Assembly (NCBI RefSeq): GCF_000739815.1
Contig: NZ_BBJJ01000007.1
Location: forward strand, 169,329-233,328
DNA length: 64,000 nt
Direction of reading: 5' to 3'
From: Paraburkholderia mimosarum LMG 23256 = NBRC 106338
GTDB lineage: Bacteria > Pseudomonadota > Gammaproteobacteria > Burkholderiales > Burkholderiaceae
Shown here piece after piece: positions 17,138 through 27,509 of the stretch. The translations under genes were made by a program, and so were the position numbers. Every line of letters starts with the position of its first letter. Position 1 is the stretch's first letter. Below the pieces are notes generated by a model. That model was not told the origin of the DNA and ran no database searches. It saw only the letters and a list, made by a program, of their open reading frames with translations.

Positions 17138-18238
17138 TCAGCGGCCCGACTTGAACTCGGTCCACAGACGCGTCTGCAGACGCTGGATCTCAGGCGGCAG
17201 CGGCTTGAGCAGGAACAGCGTCTTCAGGACTTCGGGCGGCGGGTACACGGCCGGATCGTTGGCGATGTCCTTGTCGACGTACTTGCGCGCTTCCGCGTTC
17301 GCACTCGGGTAATAGACCGCGTTCGTGATCGCCGCGTGGACTTGCGGCGTCTCGATGTAGTTGATCCACTCGTGCGCGGCTTCCTTGTGCTGCGCATCCT
17401 TCGGGATGGTCATCACGTCAAACCAGATCGGCGCGCCGCCCTTCGGGATGAAGTACTCGATCTTGTAGGGCTTCTTCGCGTCGATCGCGCGATGCTTCGC
17501 GATCACGACGTCGCCCGACCAGCCGTAGGCGAAGCAGATGTCGCCGCCCACGAGGTCGTTGATGTAGCCCGACGAGTTGAACTGCGTGATGTACGGGCGG
17601 ATCTTCTTCATCATCGCGAGCGCCGCGCGATAGTCGTCCGGCTTCGTCGAGAGCGGATCCTTGCCGATGTAGTGCAGCGCGGCCGCGAACATCTGGTCCG
17701 GCGCGTCGAGCACGGACACGCCGCAGGCCTTCAGCTTCGAGATGTTCTCGGGCTTGAAGAGAATGTCCCAGTTGTCGAGCGGCACGTTCTTGCCGAGGAT
17801 CTGCTGCGCCTTCGTGACGTTATAGGCGAGGCCGGTCGTGCCGTACGCCCAGGGCACCGCGTACTTGTTGCCCGGATCCGCGCCGGCGACGAGCGCCATC
17901 AGTTGCGGATCGAGATACTTGAGGTTGGGGATCTTCGACTTGTCGAGCGGGGAGAAGATGCCGGCGGCGATCTGCTTGCCCGCGTAGTTGCTGGTCGGCA
18001 CGACGATGTCGTAGCCCGAGTTGCCCGCGAGCAGCTTGGCCTGGAGCGTGTCGTCGCTGTCGTAGTTGTCGTACTTGACCTGAACGCCGGTCTGCCTGGT
18101 GAAGTTCGGAATCGTGTCCTTGGCGATGTAATCGGACCAGTTGTACACGTTCAGCTGCGTGTCCTTCGCCACCGACGTCATCCACGGCGCCGCGCACAGT
18201 GCGAGCACGGCCAGTTGCGCCACAACTCCTTTCTTCAT
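17138..18238 (-). CDS. potF: Periplasmic putrescine-binding protein PotF
   Basis: A 366-residue periplasmic binding protein with a signal peptide (about 1-24) followed by LNVYNWSDYIAKDT, the usual start of mature PotF/PotD. Conserved features include VVPTSNYAGKQI, AVPWAYGTTGLAYN and GWSGDVVIAK, the regions that contact the polyamine amines in known structures. It is the first gene of potFGHI, with about 470 bases of leader before the divergent DUF1289 gene. The exact polyamine (putrescine or spermidine) cannot be settled. Confidence 0.94.
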   Translation of the reverse strand: MKKGVVAQLAVLALCAAPWMTSVAKDTQLNVYNWSDYIAKDTIPNFTRQTGVQVKYDNYDSDDTLQAKLLAGNSGYDIVVPTSNYAGKQIAAGIFSPLDKSKIPNLKYLDPQLMALVAGADPGNKYAVPWAYGTTGLAYNVTKAQQILGKNVPLDNWDILFKPENISKLKACGVSVLDAPDQMFAAALHYIGKDPLSTKPDDYRAALAMMKKIRPYITQFNSSGYINDLVGGDICFAYGWSGDVVIAKHRAIDAKKPYKIEYFIPKGGAPIWFDVMTIPKDAQHKEAAHEWINYIETPQVHAAITNAVYYPSANAEARKYVDKDIANDPAVYPPPEVLKTLFLLKPLPPEIQRLQTRLWTEFKSGR

Positions 18239-18706
18239 CCCGTTCTCCGATCCTGACCGGTTTCCGCCGGCCGCTGCCTCGCCTCACGCCGCGCATCGTG
18301 TCACGTATGCGCGACTCCCCTGAACTTCACGAACCTACCATCAAACATGCCCGGCAAGAAAAAAAACGCCGACGTGTCGCGCAAACGGAACATGGGCCGT
18401 CAAATCTCGGCGATCCGCGCGCGGACGGTAAATCGCGCGCAATTTTAGCCGTTTCACGGGCCGTGTCCATAGAAAACCGCTTCGGTGGCGCATGCGCGCG
18501 ACGTGCCGGGCAGCCCGCCCCGGCTCGCGCGCTCCAGCTTGCTATCGGCTTGCCGTCGGCTTGCAGTCGCGCGGTGGATTCGTCATGCATCGTCGCGGCA
18601 CGTCGAAAGTGAGCGCAGGGCTGCCTCGCCCCGTATCGGTTAACATAGCGGCGTTTCGTCCAGAAGCCGGCGCGCCGAGCGCATCGGCGCGCCCCAAGGC
18701 TCCTCA
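18239..18706. other. Divergent intergenic region potF / DUF1289
   Basis: About 470 bases that must hold the promoters of potF (minus) and the DUF1289 gene (plus). No operator, RNA gene or repeat could be recognised with confidence; AT-richer patches lie at 18340-18365 and 18640-18655. Confidence 0.4.
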
Positions 18707-18910
18707 ATGGCATCCAATCTCCACGACCTCCCCGACAGCCCCTGCATCGGCGTGTGCTCGACCCTCTTCGACGACATCTGCAAAGGCTGCGGCCGCACCG
18801 CTGGGGAAGTCTCCAACTGGGTGTTCCTGAGCGACGAGGAAAAACGCGCCGTGTGGGAGCGCATCGAGCGCGAAGGCACCGCCATGCGCTTCCAGAAAGA
18901 CCGCGCCTGA
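18707..18910 (+). CDS. DUF1289 family small protein
   Basis: A 67-residue protein with the DUF1289 pattern SPCIGVCS...CKGCGRTAGEVSNW, four cysteines in a CxxxC...CxxC arrangement that could bind a metal or iron-sulphur centre. A charged helix (SDEEKRAVWERIEREG) follows. The family is common in Proteobacteria and of unknown function. It is monocistronic, with a hairpin eight bases after the stop. Confidence 0.88.
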   Translation: MASNLHDLPDSPCIGVCSTLFDDICKGCGRTAGEVSNWVFLSDEEKRAVWERIEREGTAMRFQKDRA

Positions 18911-18917
18911 AAGACAA

Positions 18918-18938
18918 AACGCCGGTCGAGCCGGCGTT
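18918..18938. terminator. Short perfect hairpin after DUF1289
   Basis: AACGCCGG and CCGGCGTT pair across a TCGAG loop. The T-tract is very short on the plus strand; on the minus strand TTTTGTC follows, so it may act in either direction. Confidence 0.55.
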
Positions 18939-19032
18939 CGCGAGAGGGTTGGCTTCCCTTGTCGGTTAGTCCAACCTCCGTGAGGCGTACCTGGCGTCAG
19001 GAGACGGGGTCCGACGCAGTTTCGACACGTGC

Positions 19033-20223
19033 TCAAGCCAGCGCAAAGGCCGCCCGCTGTGCGGCCGCAGGCCGCGCAACGCCCGTCAGGAGCAGCTCCA
19101 GCAGGTCACGGACGCTGCGGATCGCATTGCCGAACGGCAACGCCTCGCGGCCGCGGAAGAACAGGCCGTTCGACACGTCGCCGCGCAACGCCGCGGCAAG
19201 GCGCGTGTCGATGCAGAAGTGCCCGAACTTTTCGATGCCGTCGCGCAGCCCGCAAGCCGAAAGGCATTCGAGGCCCGTCGGGCACGCGAGCTTGAGCGAG
19301 CCGATCTTGGCGCGAATGCGCGATTCGTTGCGCAGGTAACGTTCGAGCCACGGCGTTTTGACGGCGCGCGCGGGCAGCCCCGTTACGCTCACGAACTCGA
19401 CGATGTCTTCGGGCTTCGCATCGGCGAGCACACGCTTGAACTCGGGGTGAGCGTCGCCCTCCTCGGTCACGGCGAACGGCGTGCCCACCTGCACGCCGTT
19501 GGCGCCCGCCTCGAGCCACTTACGCACCGCCTCGTGGCTGTTGATGCCGCCCGCCACGACGAGCGGCACGTCGCGCCGCGTAATGCCGAGCGTGGTGTAC
19601 ACGCCTTCGAGCTCCTCGAAAATCTGCGCGAACGCGAAGCGCTCGTTGCCCATGTCGGCAATGTCGGTCACGCCGAGGTGGCCGCCCGCGTGGGCGGGAT
19701 GCTCGATCACGATGGCGTCGGGCAAGCGGCCCTTCTTCATCCACTTCTTGAGCACGAGCGCGACGCCGCGCGCATCGGAAAGGATCGGCACGAGCGCGAT
19801 ATCCACGCCCGCCGTGAGATCCGGCAGATCGAGCGGCAGGCCCGCGCCCATCACGATGGCGTCGGCGCCATGCTCGCACGCGGCCTGCACGTAGTCGGCA
19901 TGCGCGTTCACCGCCTTCATGACGTTCACGGCGATCATGCCGTTGCCGCCGGCAAGCTTGCGCGCCTGCGCGATCTCGCGGCCGAGCGCGATGAGGTTCG
20001 CGCGAGCGAGCGTTTCATGCCGCGGGTCGGCGCGGCACATGTCGATGAGGTCGCTGTGATGGTGGCGCAGGTCGATGCTCGCGATCGTGCCGAGCGCACC
20101 TTCGCGCGCGACACTGCCGGCCAGCCGGTGCGCCGAGATGCCGACGCCCATGCCGCCCTGCACGACTGGCAGGAGTTGACGGCCGCGGATCTGAAGCGGC
20201 GCGAAGGAGTGTGCAGGAAACAT
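19033..20223 (-). CDS. Nitronate monooxygenase family protein
   Basis: A 396-residue TIM-barrel flavoprotein of the 2-nitropropane dioxygenase/nitronate monooxygenase family. Seen: an N-terminal VVQGGMGVGIS, HPAHAGGHLG carrying the family's histidine, the phosphate-binding VVAGGIN and GANGVQVGTPFAVTEE. Family members oxidise nitronates with FMN, probably for detoxification. The start at 20223 is chosen because upstream residues to 20346 run through the terminator of the aldehyde dehydrogenase gene. The C-terminal 110 residues contain several cysteines (CPTGLECLSACGL). Confidence 0.87.
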   Translation of the reverse strand: MFPAHSFAPLQIRGRQLLPVVQGGMGVGISAHRLAGSVAREGALGTIASIDLRHHHSDLIDMCRADPRHETLARANLIALGREIAQARKLAGGNGMIAVNVMKAVNAHADYVQAACEHGADAIVMGAGLPLDLPDLTAGVDIALVPILSDARGVALVLKKWMKKGRLPDAIVIEHPAHAGGHLGVTDIADMGNERFAFAQIFEELEGVYTTLGITRRDVPLVVAGGINSHEAVRKWLEAGANGVQVGTPFAVTEEGDAHPEFKRVLADAKPEDIVEFVSVTGLPARAVKTPWLERYLRNESRIRAKIGSLKLACPTGLECLSACGLRDGIEKFGHFCIDTRLAAALRGDVSNGLFFRGREALPFGNAIRSVRDLLELLLTGVARPAAAQRAAFALA

Positions 20224-20289
20224 GTTGTGCTCTGTCGATGACAAAGCGCTTATGGTCGCGCGTACCCCATATATGACATTGACAAACAT

Positions 20290-20328
20290 CAAGCAAAAAA
20301 CGCGGACACCCGCAAGGGAATCCGCGTT
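20290..20328 (-). terminator. Rho-independent terminator of the aldehyde dehydrogenase gene
   Basis: On the minus strand AACGCGGA pairs with TCCGCGTT, followed by TTTTTTGCTT. It separates the aldehyde dehydrogenase transcript from the nitronate monooxygenase gene. Confidence 0.85.
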
Positions 20329-20387
20329 CATGATTTTTATCAACACGTCGCACTAAAAGATTTGCGATGGCGCGACGAGATGCCTCA

Positions 20388-21821
20388 TCAGGATTTCGGG
20401 ACCTTGAATTGCATCGACTTGTATTCGAGGTACTCCTCCAGGCCATACGCGCCGTTCTCGCGGCCGTGTCCCGACTGCTTGAAGCCGCCGAACGGCGCGG
20501 CCATGTTCCAGGTGCCGCCGTTGATGTCGATCTGGCCCGTGCGGATGCGGCGCGCCACGCGCACCGCGCGCTCGTCGCTGCCGGCCCAGACCGCGCCGCC
20601 GAGGCCGTAGAGCGAGTCGTTGGCAATCGCCACGGCGTCGTCCTCGTCCTTCGCCGTGAGAATCGTGAGCACCGGCCCGAAGATCTCTTCCTGCGCGAGG
20701 GCCGCATCGCGCGGTACCCGGCCGAATACGGTCGGCTTCACGAAGAAGCCCTGGGTCACGCCTTCCGGCATGCCGGGACCGCCCGTGACGAGCTCGGCGC
20801 CGTCGGCCAGGCCGCGCTCGATGTACTGCTGCACGCGCTGCTGCTGCGCTTTCGAGGCGAGCGGGCCCAGCTTCGCCTTCTCGTCGCGCGGATCGCCCAC
20901 CGTGAACGCCTCGGCGGCCTGCTTCGCAAGGTCGCGCGCTTCTTCGTAGCGCGACTCGGGCACGATCATGCGCGTGTGCGCCGAGCAGGTTTGCCCCGAG
21001 TTGAGAAAGCACGCGGCCACCGTGCCCTTGACGGCGGCTGCAAGGTCCGCGTCGTCGAGCACGACGGCGGCCGACTTGCCACCCAGTTCCAGCGCCACGC
21101 GCTTGACGGTGGCCGACGCCACTTCCGACACGCGCTTGCCCGCGCGCGTCGAGCCCGTGAACGACACCATGTCGACGTCAGGATGGCGTGCGAGGAGTTC
21201 GCCGACCACCGGGCCATAGCCCGTCACCAGGTTGAACACGCCTGTGGGCAGGCCGGCTTCGTGAATCGCCTCGGCGAGCACGAACGCGTTGAGCGGCGCG
21301 ATCTCCGAAGGCTTGAGCACGACGGTGCAGCCTGCGGCGAGCGCCGCGGCGACCTTCAGCGTGATCTGGTTGAGCGGATAGTTCCACGGCGTGATGGCCG
21401 CGACGACGCCCACCGGCTCGCGCACGACGAGCGAATTGCCGACGCGCTCCTCGTACTGGAACGCGCTCGCGAGCTTCGCATAAGCGCCCCAGTTGTACAC
21501 GGGGCCGCCCACCTGAATGGCGCGCGCGAGCTTGAGCGGCATGCCTACTTCGCCTGCGATGATTTGCGCGAGTTCGTCGGTGCGGGCCTTGAGGTTGTCG
21601 GCGATTTTCTGCAGCAAGGCCCCGCGCTCGGCCGCGGGCGTCGCCGCCCAGCCGTCGAAGGCGGCGCGCGCGGCGGCGACGGCCGCCTCGGCGTCGGCTT
21701 CGACGCCTTCGGGAATGCGGCCCATGACCGCTTCGGTGCCCGAGTCGATCACGTCGATCGTGCCCTTGCCGTGCGGCGCGACCCATTGGCCGTTGATGTA
21801 GAACTGCGTGTAGTGGTTCAT
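20388..21821 (-). CDS. NAD(P)-dependent aldehyde dehydrogenase
   Basis: A 477-residue member of the aldehyde dehydrogenase superfamily, oxidising an aldehyde to its acid in the cytoplasm. It has PWNYPL (145-150), the cofactor-binding [10 protein letters not shown] (221-230), the general-base glutamate in ELGGKS (Glu245) and the catalytic cysteine in SGQTCS (Cys279). Length and motifs are complete. It is probably monocistronic with its own terminator. The substrate is not evident; a link to the nearby potFGHI polyamine uptake genes is possible but unproven. Confidence 0.93.
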   Translation of the reverse strand: MNHYTQFYINGQWVAPHGKGTIDVIDSGTEAVMGRIPEGVEADAEAAVAAARAAFDGWAATPAAERGALLQKIADNLKARTDELAQIIAGEVGMPLKLARAIQVGGPVYNWGAYAKLASAFQYEERVGNSLVVREPVGVVAAITPWNYPLNQITLKVAAALAAGCTVVLKPSEIAPLNAFVLAEAIHEAGLPTGVFNLVTGYGPVVGELLARHPDVDMVSFTGSTRAGKRVSEVASATVKRVALELGGKSAAVVLDDADLAAAVKGTVAACFLNSGQTCSAHTRMIVPESRYEEARDLAKQAAEAFTVGDPRDEKAKLGPLASKAQQQRVQQYIERGLADGAELVTGGPGMPEGVTQGFFVKPTVFGRVPRDAALAQEEIFGPVLTILTAKDEDDAVAIANDSLYGLGGAVWAGSDERAVRVARRIRTGQIDINGGTWNMAAPFGGFKQSGHGRENGAYGLEEYLEYKSMQFKVPKS

Positions 21822-21953
21822 GGGCTTCTGTCTCCGTATTCGTGTTCAGCGTTCGCAGTTTCAGCGCGGTCTTGCCGCGGCGATCCTGCATTCTAGCGTG
21901 GTTGACGCTTACGTAAAGCCGATAGAAACACGCACCGCCTGGCCTCAAGAACA

Positions 21954-21984
21954 AAACGGGCGACGCTCACGCGCCGCCCGTTTT
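21954..21984 (-). terminator. Terminator downstream of ybiT
   Basis: AAAACGGGCG and CGCCCGTTTT form a stem with a GC-rich loop, 32 bases after the ybiT stop. The T-run is within and beyond the stem on both strands, so it is probably bidirectional in effect. Confidence 0.75.
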
Positions 21985-22015
21985 CGTTTCACGCCTCGAT
22001 CAGGCCGATCGAAAC

Positions 22016-23608
22016 TCAATGCAAGCCCTGGCTCGCCAGGAAATCCTCGTAGTTGCCGCTGTAGTCCTTGATCGTACCGTCCGTCCTCACCTCGATGATG
22101 CGGTTGGCGAGACCGTTCACGAACTCGCGGTCGTGGGACACGAACACGAGCGTGCCCTCGAACTTTTCGAGCGCGATCTGCAGCGATTCGATCGATTCCA
22201 TGTCCATGTGGTTCGTGGGCTCGTCCATGAGCAGCACATTGTGGCGGCCCAGCATCAGCTTGCCCCAGATCATGCGGCCCTTCTCGCCGCCCGACAGCAC
22301 CTTGACCGACTTGCGGATGTCGTCCGCGTTGAAGAGCAGACGACCCAGCGTGCCGCGCACCGACTGCTCGTCGTCGCCTTCCTGGCGGTACTGGTCGATC
22401 CACTCCATCAGCGTGACGTCGTTCGGGAACTCTTCGTACGTGTCCTGCGGCATGTAGCCCACGTTCGCGTTCTCGGCCCACTTCACCGAGCCGTTATCGA
22501 GCGGCAGGTTGCCCAGCAGCGAACGCAGCAGCGTGGTCTTGCCCGCGCCGTTCTCGCCGATGATCGCGATACGCTCGCCCGGCTGGACGCTGATGCTGAA
22601 TTTGTTGAAGATGCGGCGCTCGTACGTCTTCGTGATCTCTTCCGCGACCACGGCGATGTTGTGCAGCTTCTTTTCGAACTCGAAGCGGATGAACGGGTTC
22701 TGGCGCGACGAGGGCTTGAATTCCTCGATCTTGATCTTGTCGATCATCTTCAGGCGGCTGGTGGCCTGACGCGCCTTCGACTTGTTGGCCGAGAAGCGGC
22801 GCACGAAGTCCTGCAGGTCGGCCACGCGCTCCTTCGCCTTCTGGTTCGCGGCCTGCTGGCGCTCGCGCGCCTGCGCCGACGCCAGCATGTAGTCGTCGTA
22901 GTTGCCCGGCCAGACCTTGAGCGTGCCGTAGTCCATGTCCGCCATGTGCGTGCAGACCTGGTTTAGGAAGTGGCGATCGTGGGAAATGATGATCATCGTC
23001 GAGTTGTACTCGTTCAGAACATCTTCCAGCCAGCGGATCGAGTTGATGTCGAGGTTGTTGGTCGGTTCGTCGAGCAGCAGCACGTCCGGCTTCGAGAACA
23101 GCGCCTGCGCGAGCAGCACGCGCAGCTTCCAGCCCGGCGCCACGCCGCTCATCGGGCCATTGTGGAATTCCGTGCCGATGCCGATGCCGAGCAGCAGTTC
23201 GCCCGCGCGCGCTTCGGCTGTGTAGCCGTCGTATTCGGCGAACTTCGCCTCCAGCTCGGCGGCGTGCATGTAGTCGTCGTCCGTCGCTTCGGGGTTCGCA
23301 TAGATCGCGTCGCGCTCGGTCATCGCGGCCCACATCTCGGTGTGGCCCATCATGACGACGTCGAGCACGCGCACGTCTTCATACGCGAACTGGTCCTGGC
23401 GCAGCTTGCCCAGACGCACGTTCGGTTCGAGGATCACGTTGCCCGAGCTCTGCTCGAGGTCGCCGCCCAGGATCTTCATGAACGTGGACTTGCCGCAACC
23501 GTTCGCGCCGATCAGGCCATAGCGGTTGCCTTCGCCGAATTTGACCGAGATATTCTCGAACAAGGGCTTCGGCCCGAATTGCATGGTGATGTTGGCGGTA
23601 GAGAGCAC
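22016..23608 (-). CDS. ybiT: ABC-F family ATPase YbiT
   Basis: A 530-residue cytoplasmic protein with two ABC ATPase domains and no membrane part, as in ABC-F ribosome-associated factors. Walker A motifs are GANGCGKST (first domain) and GENGAGKTT (second). The signatures are [13 protein letters not shown], a degenerate form, and LSGGEKGRM; both [11 protein letters not shown] and [11 protein letters not shown] are present. A charged linker of about 80 residues between domains is the P-site tRNA interaction motif region. Length and sequence fit E. coli YbiT (also 530) better than EttA or Uup. It probably tunes translation. Confidence 0.92.
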   Translation of the reverse strand: MLSTANITMQFGPKPLFENISVKFGEGNRYGLIGANGCGKSTFMKILGGDLEQSSGNVILEPNVRLGKLRQDQFAYEDVRVLDVVMMGHTEMWAAMTERDAIYANPEATDDDYMHAAELEAKFAEYDGYTAEARAGELLLGIGIGTEFHNGPMSGVAPGWKLRVLLAQALFSKPDVLLLDEPTNNLDINSIRWLEDVLNEYNSTMIIISHDRHFLNQVCTHMADMDYGTLKVWPGNYDDYMLASAQARERQQAANQKAKERVADLQDFVRRFSANKSKARQATSRLKMIDKIKIEEFKPSSRQNPFIRFEFEKKLHNIAVVAEEITKTYERRIFNKFSISVQPGERIAIIGENGAGKTTLLRSLLGNLPLDNGSVKWAENANVGYMPQDTYEEFPNDVTLMEWIDQYRQEGDDEQSVRGTLGRLLFNADDIRKSVKVLSGGEKGRMIWGKLMLGRHNVLLMDEPTNHMDMESIESLQIALEKFEGTLVFVSHDREFVNGLANRIIEVRTDGTIKDYSGNYEDFLASQGLH

Positions 23609-23889
23609 AGCGCGTCCCGGTAAGTAGATCGACGAAAAACCTGTAATTTTAGCAGGTTATGCCACTTCACGCGCAAGTTCCAGCCGCATGAGGACCATGC
23701 AATGACCAGCAATAAGGGCCGCACGGCGGTACCTCGCGAGCACCGGCACGGCGCGCGAAACCGGTGCGGATCGCATAAGCGCGAAGGGCCCCGCCTCGCG
23801 AGCGTGACACAGCAAGCGGCGCCGAATGAGGCCGGCTCAGCGGCGTTCGTTACAACCGGGGCCGCATCGCCCGCTGCGACTCGATGGCC

Positions 23890-24789
23890 TCAGGCCTCGC
23901 CTTTGCGAGGCGTCTGCAGCACGTCGATGAAACCTGAGAAGTCGGCCTGGGCAAGACCCATCGCTGCCGCGAGACGCAGCAATTGCTGGACCGTGCCGGA
24001 GACGGGCATCGGCGTGCCGGTTTGCGCGGCGGCCGCGGCGACCGTGTCCACGTCTTTCTGGAATGTCTTGAGCGCGCCGATGGGCTCGAGCCCGTCCTGC
24101 GTCATGCGCGGCACGAACGTGCGCAAGAGCGTCGAATCGGCCCAGCCGCCCGCGAGCGCTTCGGGCAGCTTCGCCGCGTCGATGCCGCTGCGGCGCGCAA
24201 GGCTGACTGCCTCGGCAATCGCGGCGACCGTGGCCGTGACGATCGCCTGGTTGCACAGCTTCGTGGTCTGGCCCGCGCCGGCGGCGCCCATATGCGTGAC
24301 GCGCGCTGCGTAGGCGGAAAGGATCGGCGTGACGGCATCGACGTCCGCCATGGCACCGCCCGCCATGACCGCTAGCGTGCCGTTCTGCGCGCCCGCCACG
24401 CCGCCCGACACCGGGGCGTCGATCCAGCCTACGCCATATGCCGCCGCGCGCTCGGCGAGCCTGCGCGTCGCGTCGGGCGGGATGCTCGAATGATCGACGA
24501 TGCGACGCACGCGCACGCCTTTGCCGGTGGCATCGGTCAGCAGGCCCGCTGCGCCGAAAACCACGGATTCGACGGCTGCCGCATCCGCGACGCAAAGCAG
24601 CACCACATCGGCGGCGCGCGCGAGTTCGGCGGGCGTCGCGGCCACCTGCGCGCCTTCGGCAACCAACGCCTCGGCCTTCGCCGGCGTGCGATTCCACACG
24701 CGAACCGCGTGCCCCGCGCGTAGCAAATGGCGGATCATCGGCGCCCCCATCAGTCCCGGTCCGCAAAAGCCCAATACCTGCTCGTCCAT
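23890..24789 (-). CDS. NAD-binding beta-hydroxyacid dehydrogenase family protein
   Basis: A 299-residue protein of the 3-hydroxyisobutyrate / tartronate-semialdehyde reductase family. It has an N-terminal FCGPGLMGAP cofactor motif (GxGxxG, 10-15), the substrate-binding DAPVSGGVAGA and the catalytic-lysine region GQTTKLCNQ. AGGAG lies about nine bases before the start at 24789; the open frame to 24876 is not conserved. The substrate is unknown. Tartronate semialdehyde is worth considering because glyoxylate is the end product of the purine cluster 10 kb away, but no glyoxylate carboligase gene is in the window. Confidence 0.85.
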   Translation of the reverse strand: MDEQVLGFCGPGLMGAPMIRHLLRAGHAVRVWNRTPAKAEALVAEGAQVAATPAELARAADVVLLCVADAAAVESVVFGAAGLLTDATGKGVRVRRIVDHSSIPPDATRRLAERAAAYGVGWIDAPVSGGVAGAQNGTLAVMAGGAMADVDAVTPILSAYAARVTHMGAAGAGQTTKLCNQAIVTATVAAIAEAVSLARRSGIDAAKLPEALAGGWADSTLLRTFVPRMTQDGLEPIGALKTFQKDVDTVAAAAAQTGTPMPVSGTVQQLLRLAAAMGLAQADFSGFIDVLQTPRKGEA

Positions 24790-24978
24790 CTTTTTCGTCT
24801 CCTGCCTCGTCTGCTCCAATCGTCGCGCGCCTCGTCGCAAGCGCACGGCGAGGCCCGACTTCGTGCGAGGCGCCATGATAACCGGCCCCGGACACGGCCA
24901 TGTTGCGTCCGGATCGTGGCGCGTTACCTATACTCGATTGACGCGCCCTAGCCGCGCGGCCTCCGAGGAGACACTGCC

Positions 24979-25188
24979 ATGAGCGACCACGTCTACAAGC
25001 AGATCGAGCTTACCGGCTCGTCCACGGTATCCAGCGACGACGCGATCCGCTGCGCCATTGCGCGCGCGTCGAAGACGCTGCGCTACCTGCACTGGTTCGA
25101 AGTCGTGGAAACGCGCGGACTGATCGAAAACGACCAGATCTCGCACTGGCAGGTCACGATCAAGGTCGGCATCCGCATCGACGACTGA
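24979..25188 (+). CDS. Dodecin (flavin storage/sequestration protein)
   Basis: A 69-residue protein matching dodecin over its full length: [12 protein letters not shown], then [20 protein letters not shown], and the flavin-stacking tryptophan in [11 protein letters not shown], ending in [12 protein letters not shown]. Dodecins form hollow dodecamers that bind riboflavin or FMN. GAGGAG precedes the ATG by about 9 bases. Monocistronic; a hairpin follows. Confidence 0.94.
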   Translation: MSDHVYKQIELTGSSTVSSDDAIRCAIARASKTLRYLHWFEVVETRGLIENDQISHWQVTIKVGIRIDD

Positions 25189-25202
25189 AGGCGGCCCGAA
25201 AG

Positions 25203-25241
25203 CAAAACGGCTGCGCGTTGCCCGTGAGGCTCGCGCAGCCG
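25203..25241. terminator. Terminator between dodecin and BMP-protein genes
   Basis: CGGCTGCGCG (25208-25217) pairs with CGCGCAGCCG (25232-25241). On the minus strand TTTTGCTTT follows, so it mainly ends the BMP-protein transcript and may also stop dodecin transcription. Confidence 0.75.
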
Positions 25242-25320
25242 CGTTGCGTGCAGACGCTGCAATCATCCGACGAAGAGACTCGCGCCGCGCAGGGTGGCGG
25301 CGCGAGCGCGTCTGACACGC

Positions 25321-26406
25321 TTACTTCGGCAGCGAGCCGTCCACGCCTTCGACGTACCAGTTCAGGCGCTGCAGTTCCGGATCGGTCAGCGTCTTGCCGG
25401 CCGGCACCTTCACCGCGCCCGTCTGGTCCTTGATCGGGCCCGTGAAGACGTCCCACTTGCCGCCCGCGATCGCTTCGCGCTTCGCGGCGACGGCCTTTTG
25501 CGCATCGGCCGAAAGCTCGCTCGTGTTGACGTCGCCGAGATCGACGGCTTTTTGCGGGATGCCCCACCACACGGGATCGTTCTTCCACTTGCCGTCCAGC
25601 ACCTGCTGGATCGCGGCGACGTAATAGACGCCCCAGTTCGCTTCGACCGAGCCGAGATGCGCGTGCGGACCGAACTTCTTCATGTTCGAATCCCAGCCGA
25701 ACGCGTGGACCTTCTTCTCTTCGGCGGTGGCGAGCGTGGCGCTCGAATCGGTGTTTTGCAGCAGCACGTCGGCGCCCTGGCCGATCAGCGTTTCGGCGGC
25801 CTGCTTCTCCTTGCCCGGATCGAACCAGCTATTGATCCAGATGACCTTGGTGTGCACCTTCGGGTTCACCGAGCGCGCGCCGAGCGTGTACGCGTTGATG
25901 TTGCGCACCACCTCGGGAATCGGCACCGACGCCACGAAGCCGAGCGTGTTGGTCTTCGTCGCGTAGCCTGCCGCGACGCCCGCGAGATACGCGCCCTGAT
26001 ACATGCGCACGTCATACGTGCCGAAGTTCGGCGCCTTCTTGTAGCCCGTGGCGTGGAGGAACACGGTGTCCGGGAAGTCCTTCGCGACCTTCAGCTGAAA
26101 GTCCTGATAGCCGAAGCTCGTGCCGAAGATGATCTTGTTGCCCTTGCTGGCGAGATCACGGAACACGCGCTCCGAATCCGCCGATTCCGGCACGTTTTCC
26201 ACGCGCGTGATCTTGATCCTGTTGCCGAACTTCTGCTCGGCGGCCTTCGACCCCTGATCGTGCGCGAAGGTCCAGCCGGCATCGCCCGGATTGCCGAGAT
26301 AGACGAACGCGACGCCCGGCGCGTCGGCGGCCTGGGCCGCGGGCACGAGGGCCGCCATGCCGCACGTGGCGGCGACGGCGAAAGCGGTCAGGATGGTTTT
26401 TTTCAT
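25321..26406 (-). CDS. BMP-family (PnrA-like) nucleoside-binding protein
   Basis: A 361-residue periplasmic protein with a signal peptide (about 1-26, ending AAQA). It has the BMP/PnrA pattern: VAFVYLGNPGDAGWTFAHDQ, then GTSFGYQDF, VRMYQGAYLAGVAAG and FVASVPIPEVVRNINAY. Family members bind purine nucleosides or related bases and deliver them to the ABC permease pair. AGGAGAA lies seven bases upstream of the start at 26406. It is the last gene of a four-gene transporter locus and follows a block of 14-bp repeats. Location beside purine catabolism genes supports a purine ligand. Confidence 0.9.
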   Translation of the reverse strand: MKKTILTAFAVAATCGMAALVPAAQAADAPGVAFVYLGNPGDAGWTFAHDQGSKAAEQKFGNRIKITRVENVPESADSERVFRDLASKGNKIIFGTSFGYQDFQLKVAKDFPDTVFLHATGYKKAPNFGTYDVRMYQGAYLAGVAAGYATKTNTLGFVASVPIPEVVRNINAYTLGARSVNPKVHTKVIWINSWFDPGKEKQAAETLIGQGADVLLQNTDSSATLATAEEKKVHAFGWDSNMKKFGPHAHLGSVEANWGVYYVAAIQQVLDGKWKNDPVWWGIPQKAVDLGDVNTSELSADAQKAVAAKREAIAGGKWDVFTGPIKDQTGAVKVPAGKTLTDPELQRLNWYVEGVDGSLPK

Positions 26407-26486
26407 CGAGGATTCTCCTGTCGTGGATGGGATAACTGCGAGCGTTCGACGCGTGTTGGTCAGCATTGCGGATGACGTCCGTCGCT

Positions 26487-26556
26487 CAGGCGGCCCCACC
26501 TGGGCGGCTCCGTCTAGGCGGCGCCACCTAGGCGGCCCCACCTAGGCGGCCCCAAA
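26487..26556. repeat. Five tandem 14-bp repeats
   Basis: Units start at 26487, 26501, 26515, 26529 and 26543; the consensus is TAGGCGGCCCCACC. Two copies are near-identical and the others drift. The block separates the ABC permease gene from the BMP-protein gene. The permease stop codon (minus-strand TAG, 26544-26542) is formed by the last repeat. Confidence 0.85.
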
Positions 26557-27471
26557 GAACGGTTTGCCGAGCGAGGCCGGCGCGTTCAGGCGGATCGTGT
26601 TCGGATTGCGCGAAATGAGCACGAGCACGACGATCGTCGCGACGTACGGCAGCATGGCAAGAAACTGCGTGGGCACCGGCACCCCCACGGCCTGCGCGTA
26701 AAACTGCGCGCCCGTGACCGCGCCGAAGAGCAGCGCGCCGATCAGCAGGCGCCCCGGCCGCCACGTCGCGAACACCACGAGCGCGAGCGCGATCCAGCCG
26801 CGCCCCGCCGTGATCTGCTCCTGCCACAAATGCAGCTGCACGACCGAGTAGTAGCTGCCCGCGAGGCCGGCCATCGCGCCGCCGAAGGCCGTTGCGCCAT
26901 AGCGCACGCCGATCACGGGAAAGCCCACCGAATGCGCGACTTGCGGCGACTCGCCCACCGAGCGCAGCACGAGTCCGGCGCGCGTGCGATAGAGGAACCA
27001 CGCGACCACGGCGAACATGATGAACGCGAGGTAATCGACGGGCGTGAGGCTGAAGAACGCCTGCCCGACCACGGGCAGTTGCGAGAGCCCCGGAATCGGC
27101 CACGCTGCGATGGTGGCCGACGCGGCGGCCGATGTATAGGGCTTGCCCACGTATGCCGAAAGCCCGACGCCGAAGATCGTGAGCGAGAGTCCCGTGGCGA
27201 CCTGGTTGGCGAGCATGGTGAGCACGAGAAAGCCGAACAGCAACGACATCACGACGCCCGCCGCCATGCCCGCGAGCAGACCGAGCCACGGACTGCCCGT
27301 AATCGTCGTGACCGCGTAGCCCGTAACGGCGCCCATCAGCATCATGCCTTCCACGCCGAGATTGAGGACGCCCGACTTCTCGGTCACGAGCTCGCCCACG
27401 CCCGCGAACATGAGCGGGATGGCGGCAGTGACGGCGCTCGATGCGAGCGAGCTGGCTTGCTGGATATCCAT
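26542..27471 (-). CDS. Nucleoside ABC transporter permease (NupC/YufQ-like)
   Basis: A 309-residue inner-membrane permease with eight or more hydrophobic segments. [15 protein letters not shown] near the N-terminus and [18 protein letters not shown] are hallmarks of the YufQ/BmpC-type nucleoside permeases. It forms a heterodimer with the preceding permease. The start at 27471 follows the upstream permease by 38 bases. Its stop lies inside a 14-bp tandem repeat, so changes in repeat sequence could alter the C-terminus. Confidence 0.9.
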   Translation of the reverse strand: MDIQQASSLASSAVTAAIPLMFAGVGELVTEKSGVLNLGVEGMMLMGAVTGYAVTTITGSPWLGLLAGMAAGVVMSLLFGFLVLTMLANQVATGLSLTIFGVGLSAYVGKPYTSAAASATIAAWPIPGLSQLPVVGQAFFSLTPVDYLAFIMFAVVAWFLYRTRAGLVLRSVGESPQVAHSVGFPVIGVRYGATAFGGAMAGLAGSYYSVVQLHLWQEQITAGRGWIALALVVFATWRPGRLLIGALLFGAVTGAQFYAQAVGVPVPTQFLAMLPYVATIVVLVLISRNPNTIRLNAPASLGKPFFGAA

Positions 27472-27509
27472 GTCGTTAGACCCGTGTCGTTTTTCTCTGG
27501 ATGGGCTGG

